A stretch of 64,000 nucleotides of DNA from Orthosia cruda (GCA_964057195.1 OZ059838.1:2418001-2482000); one strand, 5' to 3'. Shown: positions 19,834 to 30,993, counted from the stretch's first letter. The notes: generated by a model not told the origin, from the sequence alone. Program-made: numbers and translations.

Positions 19834-20813
19834 ATAAGTTTTTAAGCTGACATGGTCACAATCATTAGAATTAATATTTGTTTCGGGATATGTTTTCTTT
19901 GTGACGAGGATCATATTACTGGCGAACTAGCGCACGTTAAACAAGTCCTACAGAGGAATGGGTACAGGATGAAGATCTTGCCACATGCTCGAAGATCATC
20001 AAATAAAAAATTGAAGTACAAGGTCGAGAGACAGCCAGCATTTTTGCCATACGTGAAAGGAGTGACAGATAAAGTCGCAAACATTCTCAGTAAATACTGC
20101 ATAAAAACTATTTTCACTCCTTTCAAGAAAGTATCTCAAATGCTGCGTTCGCCTAAAGATAACTTTCCCTTGGAAAAGCCTGCAGTTTATAAGATTATTT
20201 GTAGCTGTGGGCAATCATATATTGGACAGATGAAGCGAACTGTTGCTTGCCGAATCAAGGCACACATTAGGGCAGTGAAAAACAACGATACCCAAAAATC
20301 GGCCATAGCAGAACATCTTCTCGAATCAGGGCCAAACCACTGGATTGAGTTACATGACCCACAGGTTATCTCGACTGAACGCCATTACATACCTAGAATG
20401 GTTCGGGAAGCAACTGAAATAACCAAGTGCAAACATTTCAATAGGGACGACGGGTTTCAATTGTCGAGAGCCTGGAATCCAGTGGTTCAACTATGTAAAG
20501 ATCGAAAAACTACTGATCAATTGTCAAAAGTGGATACAGTGAGCATCGTTTGTCGTGAACAATATCGTGTAACTAGTGAGACGAGTGCTGAACAGTGTCG
20601 AGTAATTAGTGAGACGAGTTCTGGTGGTAGTGACATCGTGCGTGAAAAACGAGTGAGGAAGAGGGTAGACAGATATGTCAGCTCGTAAACAACACCCACC
20701 CGCAAAGACTTTAGTTCTCGTGATCATGGCGCTTGTAACGGTGCCGAAATATCGAGCTCTCAACCAAAAACAAAATATACATGGTAAATATCCCGAAACA
20801 AATATTAATTCTA
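19834..20813 (+). mobile_element. Penelope-like element, truncated, with inverted ends and 12-bp target duplication
   Basis: The element lies between direct copies of ATGACAAGTTTT (19822-19833 and 20814-20825). A 29-bp sequence starting TCATTAGAATTAATATTTGT (19862-19890) is perfectly inverted at 20789-20817. Between them lies one ORF with a GIY-YIG endonuclease. Inverted terminal segments and a short variable target duplication are known for Penelope-like elements. The RT domain is missing. Confidence 0.82.
19852..20688 (+). CDS. Penelope-like polyprotein C-terminus with GIY-YIG endonuclease, 278 aa open frame
   Basis: The GIY-YIG endonuclease is thought to nick the target for RT priming. 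The frame opens inside the inverted end (MVTIIRINICFGICFL is read-through), then enters the linker: HVKQVLQRNGYRMKILPHAR, RQPAFLPYVKGVTDKVANIL, TIFTPFKKVSQMLRSPKDNF. The endonuclease reads KPAVYKIICSCGQSYIGQMK (about residues 109-128), CRIKAHIRAVKN (Arg and His of the motif) and KSAIAEHLLESGPNHWIEL, followed by the Glu-bearing TERHYIPRMVREATEITKCK. The C-terminus has a near-repeated VTSETSAEQ / VISETSSGG stretch and a basic tail. There is no stop across 278 codons. RT lies upstream in intact elements and is absent here. Confidence 0.85.
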   Translation: MVTIIRINICFGICFLCDEDHITGELAHVKQVLQRNGYRMKILPHARRSSNKKLKYKVERQPAFLPYVKGVTDKVANILSKYCIKTIFTPFKKVSQMLRSPKDNFPLEKPAVYKIICSCGQSYIGQMKRTVACRIKAHIRAVKNNDTQKSAIAEHLLESGPNHWIELHDPQVISTERHYIPRMVREATEITKCKHFNRDDGFQLSRAWNPVVQLCKDRKTTDQLSKVDTVSIVCREQYRVTSETSAEQCRVISETSSGGSDIVREKRVRKRVDRYVSS

Positions 20814-20989
20814 ATGACAAGTTTTGGGCCCCATATTGTTAAGGTACCAGTTTTTTTTTCAATCCCAAAAAAAATGGGTTTTAAGTGGTAATTACAAAAA
20901 TATATACCACATATATGTTTAAATGTAATTCGAAAAATAATTACATCGATATATAATTAGCATTATATATAATAATCAAGTCTCTTTCT

Positions 20990-21250
20990 ACGTATTCAGA
21001 ATTCAAGTGTCCCGGCTGTCTAATCATCTAATTTCGTCTTTAAAGTTTGTATAGCTCAATATCAAATTAGGGAACGACCTACGTCAACGAGTCACCGCGA
21101 CGGGTGCCCACTTCATTATGAATAATTTGGGGTTAGGCTTCGTGTCCATTTGAGTGGAGTGAGAAAACTGGAACAGGGAAGATCGAAAATCAAAAATCAT
21201 TATGCTCTAGACGTATAACAGAAATAATGGGGTATTAGCGATCCATCTAA
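20990..21250 (-). repeat. Dispersed repeat family D, copy 2
   Basis: The reverse complement of 14540-14815. Shared wording includes ATTCAAGTGTCCCGGCTGTC, GTATAGCTCAATATCAAATT, AGGGAACGACCTACGTCAAC and GGTGCCCACTTCATTATGAA. It is about 85-90% similar by eye. Confidence 0.7.
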
Positions 21251-21297
21251 CACCACCAAAGCCACAATAAACGTAACTTAGGTACGTGGTAAAGTCG

Positions 21298-21362
21298 AAA
21301 AGCCCGCGGTATTTTCTTAAAATACATTTAGTTTTTAAGAAAAATATGTCGCGGACTTTTGG
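21298..21362. repeat. Imperfect hairpin
   Basis: AAAAGCCCGCGGTATTTTCT TAAAA and TTTTAAGAAAAATATGTCGC GGACTTTTG are imperfect reverse complements around ATACATTTAG. It lies between the repeat D and repeat B copies and may belong to one larger mobile unit. Confidence 0.55.
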
Positions 21363-21486
21363 ACTTCCCTATGCAGCTGGGTCCAAACATTATAGTAGAT
21401 AGACACATACATATATGTAACAAAAACGATACAAGCGAGAAAACTTATTACCACTCAACGTAACGGGTTGGATGTTAGGAGCATAT

Positions 21487-21880
21487 ATTACTAGTCTAAA
21501 TTCCTTGACGTATTGAAACCGGCATGGCAACCAAAAATTGGAAGACATTTGACAACCACCAATCCGCACCGGGCCCACCGCCCATTTCCTCTCCCAGAGA
21601 GGAGGCCTCCTGTGTCCCAGCGATGGGTATAGGTTGATTTGATGGGAATTTACTGGCTGCCTATTAGCTAATATTTTTATAGCTCAGCATATCTCCGCTT
21701 AAATGGACAGGCAGCCTTAAGAGTAGATTGTTTGACTTGTCTAACTTGTGTTCCACAAGATACTTGACTAAGAACGACGAGACGAAACGAGGCCTTAAAT
21801 GCGCAATCCAAATTAGGGTTTATAGATTAGGAGTTAGCAGTAGGAATTGTTAAATGATTTGATTGTTTGGCAGACGTGTG
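21487..21880 (-). repeat. Dispersed repeat family B, copy 2
   Basis: The reverse complement of 7010-7402. Shared words are GAAACCGGCATGGCAACCAA, GCCCATTTCCTCTCCCAGAG, CTTAAATGGACAGGCAGCCT, CTAAGAACGACGAGACGAAA, CGAGGCCTTAAATGCGCAAT and TGATTTGATTGTTTGGCAGA. Confidence 0.75.
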
Positions 21881-22060
21881 TTCCTTTGTGATGTTGAAAC
21901 ACATTTTACACGGGCGAAGCCGTGGACAGAAGCTAGTTAGTTCTAAACTACATACGTATCATAGACAATGAAAATGTAATTACATTATTATATCGAAACT
22001 CATGTCTGCTTACGGATATTAGGATTAATCATGATGTGGGTGGAAATTTTGCGTAATAAG

Positions 22061-22291
22061 TATAATATTCACAGTGGATCTTTGTGTCTCTGAAGTTGGT
22101 TCTGTCAATTAATGCGCAAGAAACAGTTTAACTGCATAGAGTAAGCGAAATAGGATGATGCGACAAACGTAAGCGAGTGAAAGAGACAGTTATACAATGA
22201 TAACTTCACTTGCAATATTGACACAAAAATAGCTAATGCGCAGGCTCTTGCAGCCAATTCAGAGGCACAAAGATCCGTTGTGAGTATTATA
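22061..22291. mobile_element. MITE, ~231 bp, ~38-bp terminal inverted repeats
   Basis: The left end TATAATATTCACAGTGGATC TTTGTGTCTCTGAAGTTGG and the right end CCAATTCAGAGGCACAAAGA TCCGTTGTGAGTATTATA are reverse complements with about five differences. The interior has no coding frame. Confidence 0.72.
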
Positions 22292-22639
22292 TGTATTGTT
22301 TGTTTTGATTGACACTGATATCATTTTGATAGACAGTTATTATACATCTATTGGTTTTTTTTTTTTATACCATCCGTCGTTCGGTCGGTTTCGGTTTTCC
22401 GGTCGGTAACAATTTGTGCTCGTCAGCTAATAGTCAGTTACCATCTAGAATAGGTAACATTCTGCTGCATCCGGTCATTCTAGAAGCCGACCCCAATATA
22501 ATCGTATTTGGTCAAATGCTAGGCAAATATGACTATGCTTTTGTGGTTAGTAAATAAAACAAAATATTTAGGTAGATTGTCGCGGAAATCACAAGAATCG
22601 ACACAGAATGTATTCTTCCATATCCCATCTTTATTTTTT

Positions 22640-22800
22640 ATACTTATATAAAAAAAGTCGTGTTAGTTACACCACTTATAACTCGAGAACGGCTGAATCG
22701 ATTTTCATGATCTTTGATTTGTTCGCTTTATCTCCGCCCCGAATAACAGAATAACTATTAGAATAACGGTATTATTAAAGAAAATCAAAATTATGAAGAA
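22640..22800 (+). repeat. Dispersed repeat, fragment
   Basis: AAAAAGTCGTGTTAGTTACA CCACTTATAACTCGAGAACG GCTGAATCGATTTTCATGAT is wording I recognise from many lepidopteran intergenic regions. Family boundaries are not visible. Confidence 0.45.
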
Positions 22801-24600
22801 AAAACATTTTCCCATACGTTTTGCAAATACAGCGCCATCTCAGATACGTGACATAAATAAAACACGGATCAAAATGAACATAGCTTTGTATACCTAATAG
22901 TTCCGGTAATGCCAGTAGATGGCGTTGCCGATTATTCTGAAATTCAAAACTAAGTCGGGTTAGAAGAAATACTAACAAAGAAATTTTATACTTACTAATT
23001 AAGAAAAATATAACTAAGAAATTTTTACCGATTTAACACATTAGTATTTAAATTTTACCCTACTGCAAGGAAAGGGTTATGTTTTTCGCGCGTATCTTGT
23101 ATGTATGTAATATTCTTTATTACCTCATTTATTTCAATTCGCTTCACGGATTTATATTTGAGACATCGTTAGATCGGTTTTGACCACCTCAATGTTCTTA
23201 GACAAGTGGCTTTAAAAAAATATTCTTGGCGGTTTTTGGGCGCCTTTTTGCTCAATCTTTATATTGTTTTATAAACATACGCAGGCGTTTACATGACTAT
23301 GTTTTATGCATAAAAATGAAAAGTTACATTTTGTAAAACTTTTATCTGCCGCAGTTTTCAACAACCGAACTCCTTAGCGACAAACTAATTTACTGTGTAA
23401 ATTGAATTATTAAGGGTATACTGTCAATCCTTTAGGTGTCGTACTAAAGACTTACTCACTTTTTAGTGATAGTGTACCAAAACTAAAAAGCGAGAAATAA
23501 AAAAAGAAACACAAAAGATAAACCAAAGCAAAAACACTAAAAAGTGCAACATAACTTTTGTTTCAGCAGTCGGTGTTGCAAAACGATAAAAACAAGAGGT
23601 GTCTTGGTTTTTTGTTTTTAACAATAATTCATTTTATATTTTATTGATAATTTTGTTTATTATGATAATAACATCAATATGTTAAATTTTTAAAGATTAA
23701 GAAAGATAAAGATATATTTACTTGATGTATATACTGTTTCGATTAATTTGTGATTTTTAATTCACCAGAATATCGGGGCTCAAGAGCGACTTGCTCTACC
23801 GATATTGAATATTCTAGATATACCGATATTGTCTAGATATATATCGTAAGCGTCCATGAAGTATTGCATCTTATTGTCTACAACTTCATAGGCGTGCTTA
23901 TGTCAAATGTAAAATGAATGGCTGGACGGAATAAAGTTATTTTTTTGTAAATAAATAAATAAGCAATCGGCATAAACAGCTCAGATTTTTTTTTAATAAC
24001 ACCCTATGGTCCAAATTTATAAATATCTCAGAGTCTACATATATACAAGACAGTTTAGTTTTCATATCACGGCCACTATCAAGTAACACAAATTTTCTCA
24101 CATAATATCAATGACTACAGGTGCAAACTATAACCCATAGGGAAAGAGACCCTCTGATCATGCCACCAATTATTGGATGAGCCCTCTGAATATACCTATA
24201 GTGTATAACCAAGGATATATTTTTGAAGTTTCTCAAAGGTCAGCGTACATTGGTGGTAAGTTGCAGTAATATGGCTGCCGAGGGAAATAACCCAGGCTTG
24301 TGAGCGAGGGATGTGCCGCGTAAGATAGTTCCTAACTATACAAACTGCTACTTTCAACATTAATTTTGATTTCGTGGCTGTTTACAGTTTTTGGTATTAT
24401 TTATTAGGGTTAAGGGTTTTCAAGTATGTAAAAAGAATGTGTTTGTAAATAGTTTATTTCTGATTTTAAGTTAAAGTTTTAGATAGGTCGGTAGATAGGT
24501 ACGGTAAGGTGAGCAGACGACATTGCCTTCACGGTTAGAAGTTGGGTTCAGTTGGAACCGAAGCAGTAGCTTGAGGTTTTGCACAAGTAAAAGAGGTCTA
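22801..24600. other. No gene recognised
   Basis: AT-rich sequence with a short repeat shared with 19740-19818 at 23145-23215 and a TAAATAAATAAATAAG tail at about 23948-23964 that probably closes a LINE 3' UTR (TGGACGGAATAAAGTTATTT just before it). No coding frame is convincing. Confidence 0.5.
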
Positions 24601-24612
24601 TATCTACTGTGA

Positions 24613-24990
24613 GTGCTAACTGTGAACAAAGTCGATTATTATTCAAGATTTATTCATACTACTGGTGCGTTCTTAGAAAACTATATACTCGTGAACTCCA
24701 CGACCTCATCCCACCAGCCCACTTTTACCATCGCACATCTAGACGCACTGCAACTCTTACCATTCTTACCTAGTTGCCATTCGATCCATTCGCACCAAGC
24801 ACTTCCAAACATCCTTCATAAAGCGCACTGCAAAAGAGCAGAACTCAATGCCTGCGTCTGTGTTTCCGAACGCATTCAACCCGAATCTCTTCAAAGTTAG
24901 AGTGAAAAGGCTTCTTCTGGGTAAGCTCACTCTATCGTCGACTGTGTCTCTGTCACCTCTGACTTAGACTAGAGTCAAGAGCAAATCCCC
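24613..24990 (+). repeat. Probable retroelement 3' remnant
   Basis: The + strand has an open frame to 24900, then AAAAGGCTTCTTCTGGGTAA GCTCACTCTATCGTCGACTG and AGTCAAGAGCAAATCCCCTT AAATAAAAAA. The closing wording and A-rich end resemble a reverse-transcribed 3' end. The protein is not recognised. Region 25000-25378 has no recognised feature. Confidence 0.35.
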
Positions 24991-25378
24991 TTAAATAAAA
25001 AAAATACGTTACGATTGTGAAAAAGGCAAGTATTTACCAAGTAAATACCTAGTGGTAAAACATGGCATCAAAATATATAATACATAATTTAAATGGCATG
25101 ACATTTGTATTTCAACAACACACACAGGTCTGCACCTGTACTTCAAATACAAATATCATGCCTCAAACCTAATGGCAGCTCGGCACAGTGGCGCAGTGAC
25201 TCGTGGTGGCAAATTCACGTGTATGTACAACGTAAAGCGAACTTCATAGACCTAATTAACTTTGAGTTGGCCATACCTACGTTAATGCCTTCTATATTCT
25301 ATTAAAATTATTCACATATAGCGATCAGCCATGGAAACCCAGTCTTCAATAGTGCATTATTAACATTATTAGCACGAG

Positions 25379-26222
25379 CAATTACTCGCTGCGCTGCCTG
25401 TATAAAGCTCCCTACAGACTGGCGTCCCCTTTTACTTTATACGTGTAGATACTAGCTTTTGCCATCAGCTTCGCCCGCATAAAATACCGAAATCATTCCA
25501 ATGGAACATGCTCTTGGGATAAAAGTATCTTATGTCTTTATCCAGGACAAAGGAGACTAAAAAAGTGATACTCTATCAGTAATATGAATTATCTAAAAGT
25601 CTAAATGTAAGCTATTAACTACTTGACATTGCGGCAGCACAAGTCAATTACATATACAAGGTGTAACCACAAAAAATATATTGAAACGGAAAGGTGTGAT
25701 CATATTTAAAAAAATGCTTCTGCCGAGTATTTATGTATATGAATTACTTTGTTTCATTCCGTCTTTTTTAGGGTTCGTACCCAAAGGGTAAAAACGGGAC
25801 CCTATTACTAAGACTCCGCGGTCCGTCTATCTGTCTGTCTCCAGGCTGTATATCATGAACCGTGATAGCTAGACAGTTGAAATTTTCACAGATGATGTAT
25901 TTCTGTTGCCGCTATAACAACAAATACTAAAAACAGAATAAAATCAATATTTAAGTGGAGCTCCCATACAACAAACGTGTTTTTTTGCCGTTTTTGCGAT
26001 AGTGGTACGGACTACGGAACCCTTCGTGCGTAAGTCCAACTCTCACTTAGCCGGTTTTTTTGGGAATTCCCTATAACTTAGGGCATTTGATCTACCTGTG
26101 TGCCAAGATTCATCTAAACCCGTTCCGCCGTGTGAAAAGTTAACAAACAGACAGAATTACTCGCAATTGCTGCCCTGCCTTTGTAAAGCTCCCTACAGAC
26201 TGGGCACCCTTCCCCTGTATAA
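25379..26222 (+). repeat. Composite repeat block flanked by ~65-bp direct repeats
   Basis: ATTACTCGCTGCGCTGCCTG TATAAAGCTCCCTACAGACT GG at 25379-25421 recurs at 26156-26202 (ATTACTCGCAATTGCTGCCC TGCCTTTGTAAAGCTCCCTA CAGACTGG). Between them are a family E fragment (25449-25570), the SINE at 25766-26062 and the end of family E (CATCTAAACCCGTTCCGCCG TGTGAAAAGTTAACAAACAG, 26110-26155). This fits an old repeat split by a later SINE. Confidence 0.55.
25766..26062 (+). mobile_element. Common lepidopteran SINE-like element, near complete
   Basis: Begins AGGGTTCGTACCCAAAGGGT AAAAACGGGACCCTATTACT AAGACTCCGCGG, continues CATGAACCGTGATAGCTAGA, GATGATGTATTTCTGTTGCC and GAGCTCCCATACAACAAACG, and ends CGGAACCCTTCGTGCG and AGCCGGTTTTTTTGG. 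I recognise this as a very abundant lepidopteran short interspersed repeat. It has no coding capacity. Confidence 0.75.
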
Positions 26223-26540
26223 AACATCGAGAGCATAATAGAATTCTTTTCGTTTATTTCTATTTAGCAAAGTATCTAAGTGGTCGGGTTCCTAAGAAAA
26301 TATTGAATGGTAGAGTAGCAGATCAGATTCATTAATAGATACGTTTCTCGTTATATTATTTCCCTGCTCCATTTGACTAGAGAGAAAAATTATGCGAAAA
26401 ACATAACTCTTCAGGAGCGGCCGGCTTAAAAAAATATAATAAAATTATCTTTATTAAAGTTGTATCTTAATTATGACTCAAAAAAATAAAAATAGCATTT
26501 TACAAAACCATTACAATTTCTGCATCGGAACTGAAAAAAA

Positions 26541-27515
26541 GTGCATCGATATGGAGCGACGACATCATTTGACACGAGAAGAGATGATAAGAGCCGTCGG
26601 AATGTTGCTAGCTGGTACCAGGCAACGTACTGTGGCTGTCACTCTTGGCACGACACAGAGCGTCATAAGCTACCTCTGGACACGCTATCGTATAACAAGC
26701 CGCGTGGCCGAGCGACATGGAGGATGATCTCGCATTACCACTCGCAGACAGGACCAGTACATCCAAAATACTGCTCAACGGAATCGTACCATGACCACCT
26801 TGATGTAGGCTACGAGGCTCCACCTCTCTTAAGGCTTGCTGATAAACGATTAAACCATCCAAAATCTTTTAGGTGAAGTGAGTCTGCTTTACCGAAGGCT
26901 ACTGAGAGTTCCACTTATAGCACCCCGCCTTCGTAGTATTGGGCGGCAGAAGACTGGCGTTGTGTTTGCTTTGGCGATGAATCTCGTTTCCGTATGGGGC
27001 CGAATACCAGACTCGAGTTTGTAGGACCTCTAGACGTCTAAAAGTTTTTAAATTTTGTAAAGAAGGAAGGAAGTTCATTCATATGAAAGGGGAACAGTAA
27101 TGGTTTGGGCCGGTATTTGAATCGGTGGAAGAATCGATCTCATTTGGATCAGGGCCACCCTCAATGAGTCCTCAGATTTATACGGAGATGATTGTTTCAG
27201 ACGTAATCATCCCTTTGCGACGCCGGTTGGGTGATGCGTTTCGACTAATTACTACTAAAATAATGTATGACAATGCACGTCCACACACGGCTAGAGTCGT
27301 ACACACGCACTCTTGCCGGTGCTCGCATCAACGTTCTGCCGTGACCTGTTCAATCGCCAGACCTCAACCCAATTGAGAACGCATGGGATATGTTCCAAAT
27401 AAGAGCTCTGCCGAGTATGGATGCCGTGCAAACCCCTCAACAACTTTTTGACTTGTTAGAAAGAACGGGAGCGGCCATTATTTAAAGTGATTTTGATAAA
27501 CTGATTTTAAGCATG
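26541..27515 (+). pseudogene. Tc1-like transposase relic (DD34E type)
   Basis: Cut-and-paste transposase broken into several frames. The N-terminus reads MERRHHLTREEMIRAVGMLL, AGTRQRTVAVTLGTTQSVIS, RVAERHGGGSRITTRRQD (frame 26473-26727 and beyond). The middle, in shifted frames, gives WRCVCFGDESRFRMGP (about 26960-27000, first Asp) and RVCRTSRRLKVFKF. The frame 27125-27376 gives ITTKIMYDNARPHTARVV with the second Asp, and after a frameshift PDLNPIENAWDMFQ (about 27355-27400) carries the terminal Glu, the Tc1-type ending rather than the mariner ending. I did not find convincing terminal inverted repeats. At least four frameshifts or stops make it inactive. Confidence 0.78.
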
Positions 27516-28136
27516 CCAAAACACTGTGATTGTGGGATTCACGTCAATGTGAACACAGATATATTTTTTTAAATATTTTTCTATCAAAAATTTAAAATCC
27601 TATTTATTATTTTTTTGCCTTTTAATTGACGAAACTAACTTAGGTTGATTGCCCACATATTGTAAAAAATATTAGTAATGTTTTTTTATAGTTAAAAGTG
27701 TACTTCATCCTTAGACATTTTTTATGTGTGTATATTAGTAAAAATGTATCCTTAAAAAGATAAACAAAAAACAAATAACAGTGGACCACCGTTGCGGCAA
27801 CCCATGTGAGATGGCACAACAGTGACCCATGAAAACATAGATGAGATGAGAGACATGCATACTAAAAAGGTAAAAGAAATAAAGGTAGATAGTTGCAAAT
27901 GATTCAATTTTCTGTGTTCGGTCTTGGAACGCATCACATATACCTACGTAGCACGGCATCACCAAATGTGATAAACGGTAAGCAACACATAGGTTAAACA
28001 CTAGGATATAGTTATATAAACATAATTTTTAATAAAGCATGTATAAATAATAATAATAAATAAATAACACTAGCTTTGCTTCTGTATCTTATCCCTAAGG
28101 CACCGTGCGTTTTTCTGAAATAAATAGTAGTATAAT
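27516..28136. other. No gene recognised
   Basis: AT-rich flank of the Tc1 relic. The 3' inverted repeat of that relic may lie in 27516-27700 but I could not match it. Minus-strand frames around 27735-28001 have no recognisable motif. Confidence 0.4.
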
Positions 28137-28144
28137 ACACGACA

Positions 28145-28459
28145 GAAAGCTTACAGTCACCCAAAGGGCAATGCAAAGGGCTATGCTCGGATTTCCTTGC
28201 GTGATCCAATCAGAAATGTAGATATCCGCAAAAGAACCAGGGTTATCGACATAGCCCGAAGAATTGCCAAACTTAAGTAGCAGTGAGCACATTGCTCGCA
28301 GAACGGATGGCCGATGGGGCAGAAAAGTTCTGGAGTGGCGACCGCGAACCGGAAGACGTTGCGTTGGAAGGCCTCCCACCAAGTGGACCGATGACCTGGT
28401 AAATGTTGCGGGGATCTTATGTCCAGCAGTGGATGTCTTTCGGCTGATATGATGATGCC
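28145..28459 (+). mobile_element. RTE-type LINE 3' fragment with 8-bp target duplication
   Basis: The same module as 18009-18332: KLTVTQRAMQRAMLGF, IRNVDIRKRTRVIDIARRIA, HIARRTDGRWGRKVLEWRPR, TGRRCVGRPPTKWTDDLVNV, with a stop after AKLK and a deletion that removes the last AGIRW...EAYV block. ACACGACA occurs at 28137-28144 and 28460-28467, immediately outside the element, and is probably the target duplication. The end matches the family tail CAGCAGTGGATGTCTTTCGG CTGATATGATGATG. Confidence 0.75.
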
Positions 28460-28467
28460 ACACGACA

Positions 28468-29286
28468 TAGTGCGACTTTCTATTAGTGAAAAGATTTTCG
28501 TTATCAGAGCAGCACTGCTTTCCAAATATATGTTATGCAGACATAAAAAAAAAAAAAAAAACTATTACAAAGCGCATTTCGATACATATTATTGGCGATC
28601 ATCTTTTAAGCAAGAAATTGCTTAAGGTCATATTATATTTTATTTATTATCGATTTCTCTTCATCCAAACACACAACATCTCAACTCATCAGGCCTTGGC
28701 AATCAATCTTACATGTCGACACAGGATAAGACCGCTTAAGCCGCTAGCCCGCTACTCATGTCGGACTTAAAACTATTGAAATCGTAACACGCCGTAACAG
28801 AAGCAAAGTAAATACCGAGAGGGTTATCCACGAGGAATATATCGGGCGTTTCGGCAAAATAAATTTAACACATCACAACCAAAAACCAACTTTAACCTGC
28901 TTAGTTTAGAGTGTAGTTTTCGTTGTGTCAGATAAAAAATCGCGTACCAGAATATAATGAAAGGCAGGCTAACATTTTTATAGGGGTTTCAACGACTCTC
29001 GGAGTGGCACCGTTTTACATTTAAGGAATCCTCATTGTATTATGTGTCGGGCTACACATCGTCCTTTATGGTGACAACTATCTTTATGCCATGTTTATCT
29101 CGCGCTGTTTTATGTTTGTTCATTTAAAGTTTCGTATTAAAACTGTCGTGTCTGTCGGTTTTAATATGCTTGTTGTTAGTTAAATAGAAATTCAGATAGC
29201 TGTTTTCTAAATCTAATGAAACTTGAATGAAATGGAGTGTTTTTTCGCTTGACTAAACTGGAGTGTTTTAATCATTGATACATCCA
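28468..29286. other. No gene recognised
   Basis: Contains a 17-base A-run at about 28545-28561, possibly a retroposed tail, and otherwise featureless AT-rich sequence. Confidence 0.4.
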
Positions 29287-29355
29287 TACCATCTGGTGAG
29301 ACAGTAGTCAAATGCGAGCCTTTGATTGCTTTGACTACTGTCTCACCTGATGGTA
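29287..29355. repeat. 26-bp inverted repeat, 17-nt loop
   Basis: The arm TACCATCTGGTGAGACAGTA GTCAAA (29287-29312) is the reverse complement of 29330-29355 except for one base. The right arm continues into repeat family F (CACCTGATGGTAAGC...), so it may mark an inverted partial copy of that family's start. Confidence 0.75.
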
Positions 29356-29450
29356 AGCCATGATTTGGTATATAATGAAGCATGCTTGACTAAACGTAAC
29401 TAATTCACTTTTTACTCAAAGACCACCAGGTTCAGCACCAGGTATCGCCC
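29338..29450 (+). repeat. Dispersed repeat family F, copy 1
   Basis: CTCACCTGATGGTAAGCCAT GATT... GCATGCTTGACTAAA... ATTCACTTTTTACTCAAAGA CCACCAGG matches 56720-56815 (CTCACCTGATGGAAAGCAAT GATT... GCACGCTTGCATAAA... ATTCACTCTTGTCTTAAAGA CCCCGAGG). Confidence 0.6.
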
Positions 29451-29455
29451 ACAAA

Positions 29456-30495
29456 TACACAAAGAGAGCGATGTTGAGTCGAAATGTGAAATTAAGCAGA
29501 TACGGAAACAATCACTCACTAAGGTTGGAACTATCTGACAGTCACACAACATATAATATATACCTTTTCGTTTTATGACGTGCCATAGGTTTCAATAAAA
29601 TCGCTTATCGGTGTGACATAAATCGAATCGCGGCGAGCCTACAGGGAAGATTGCTAATTGTACATCAACTTAGACAGCAGGATAGTTTCACGTAGGTAAT
29701 TTAATCATGTTTGTTTAGGCTTTCATGTTTAAATAAAGCTGTTTGTATTTTTAGAACTTCATTCATTATTTCTATTGAAGCAGAGAGCGAGTATGTATAT
29801 TGCCTATGTTATCGGAAGCCTTGTTGGCTGTCAAACGTCACTTTATTCAGGTGTTCATCAGTAGATTGTTAATTAATTCAGTGCTTGTGATAATTTTATC
29901 TCCCTATTTCAGAACACATCTATACTACACTCGTGTTTTGCTCGATGTGTATTAGTCGCACGAAATAGGGGGCTAACGTATTGCCTTCGACCGGGTACAG
30001 ATCATGACACCGGTTTACTACTGATTGTTTTGTTGGAAACCCCAATAACACTTTTCCTTTAGCAGTAATACTTGCAACCACTAAACAGAAATATTTATTT
30101 CATTCAAATGATTTAATTTTGCTTATTGTTGTGATCTTCTTCTCCTTTTTTTGAGTCGATGAAAATCTCTTTAAGGTGGCCCTAGTCAATCATTCTTCCA
30201 CTGTTTGACAGTGTACGCTCAAAATAAAAATAAAATATATCAATTTGTCTCATCATTCATGGTATTCATCATTCAAGATCCTGGTATGGTAACAAAAAGT
30301 AAAAAAAAGTGTATTTGAAAGTCATCAGCGTCGAAAGTTCCATATTTCAACACTAATTTCAAAGCATCTTTAGGCGGAAATAAATACCATAAAAAAATTA
30401 TATATAAGATAGATTAGCAGTAAAAAAACGCAAATAATTTTATTTTAAACATATACATTCAGTAGCTTTTTCATGATACTAATACTCCCAGTTCT
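29456..30495. other. No gene recognised
   Basis: AT-rich with a short inverted match (30173-30229) to 14245-14295. No coding frame is convincing. Confidence 0.4.
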
Positions 30496-30499
30496 ATTT

Positions 30500-30720
30500 A
30501 TAAAATTTCGCGTGCTATTTTTTGTTCTAAATCTTTATCCGTATGTGTTCGTTCGTGCACTTATTTTCTTACTGCTCATCAAATCGTCTATCCCTTTCGT
30601 ACGTGTTGTCGGATGAGATAACATGCATTTTAACCCAGGCCACAAAATAGTTCGTGCCGCCGACTAGGGCAACCTTAAGACCCTTATTCCGCTTTAGTGC
30701 CGTTAAAAGGTTACTTTCTA
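30500..30720 (-). repeat. Dispersed repeat family C, copy 2
   Basis: The reverse complement shares AACTATTTTGTGGCCTGGGT, TCTCATCCGACAACACGTAC, GAAAGGGATAGACGATTTGA and GAGCAGTAAGAAAATAAGTG with 13798-13995. A minus-strand open frame is present but not recognised. Confidence 0.6.
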
Positions 30721-30772
30721 AAGCAGACTCCTTAGTAACGGCTAGGTTAAGAAAAAAATAAAACAATCTTGA

Positions 30773-30993
30773 TTCTGCCAGCAGCTTCGTCTGCGTTAAA
30801 GTCGAAAATTATCCCGAAGGAACATATTCGCGGGATTAAAAGTATACCATGTTCTATTCCTGACTATAATCTATCTCTGTGGCAATTTCATACAGATCCG
30901 TTCAGCTGTTCTGGCGTGATTGAGTTACAAACATACATCCACACACATCCATCCAAACTTTCACATTTATAATATTATAGTAAGATTCATGTA
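30773..30993 (+). repeat. Family E repeat, copy
   Basis: TCTGCCAGCAGCTTCGTCTG CGTTAAAG, CGGGATTAAAAGTATACCAT, ACAGATCCGTTCAGCTGTT, ACATACATCCACACACATCC and ATTTATAATATTATAGTAAG AT. This is a complete-looking unit in the same orientation as 16717. Confidence 0.65.

Noticed and set aside
24613..24900. A host gene encoding a 95-codon protein
   Set aside because: No recognisable domain or splice context, and the downstream A-rich ending fits a retroposed remnant better.
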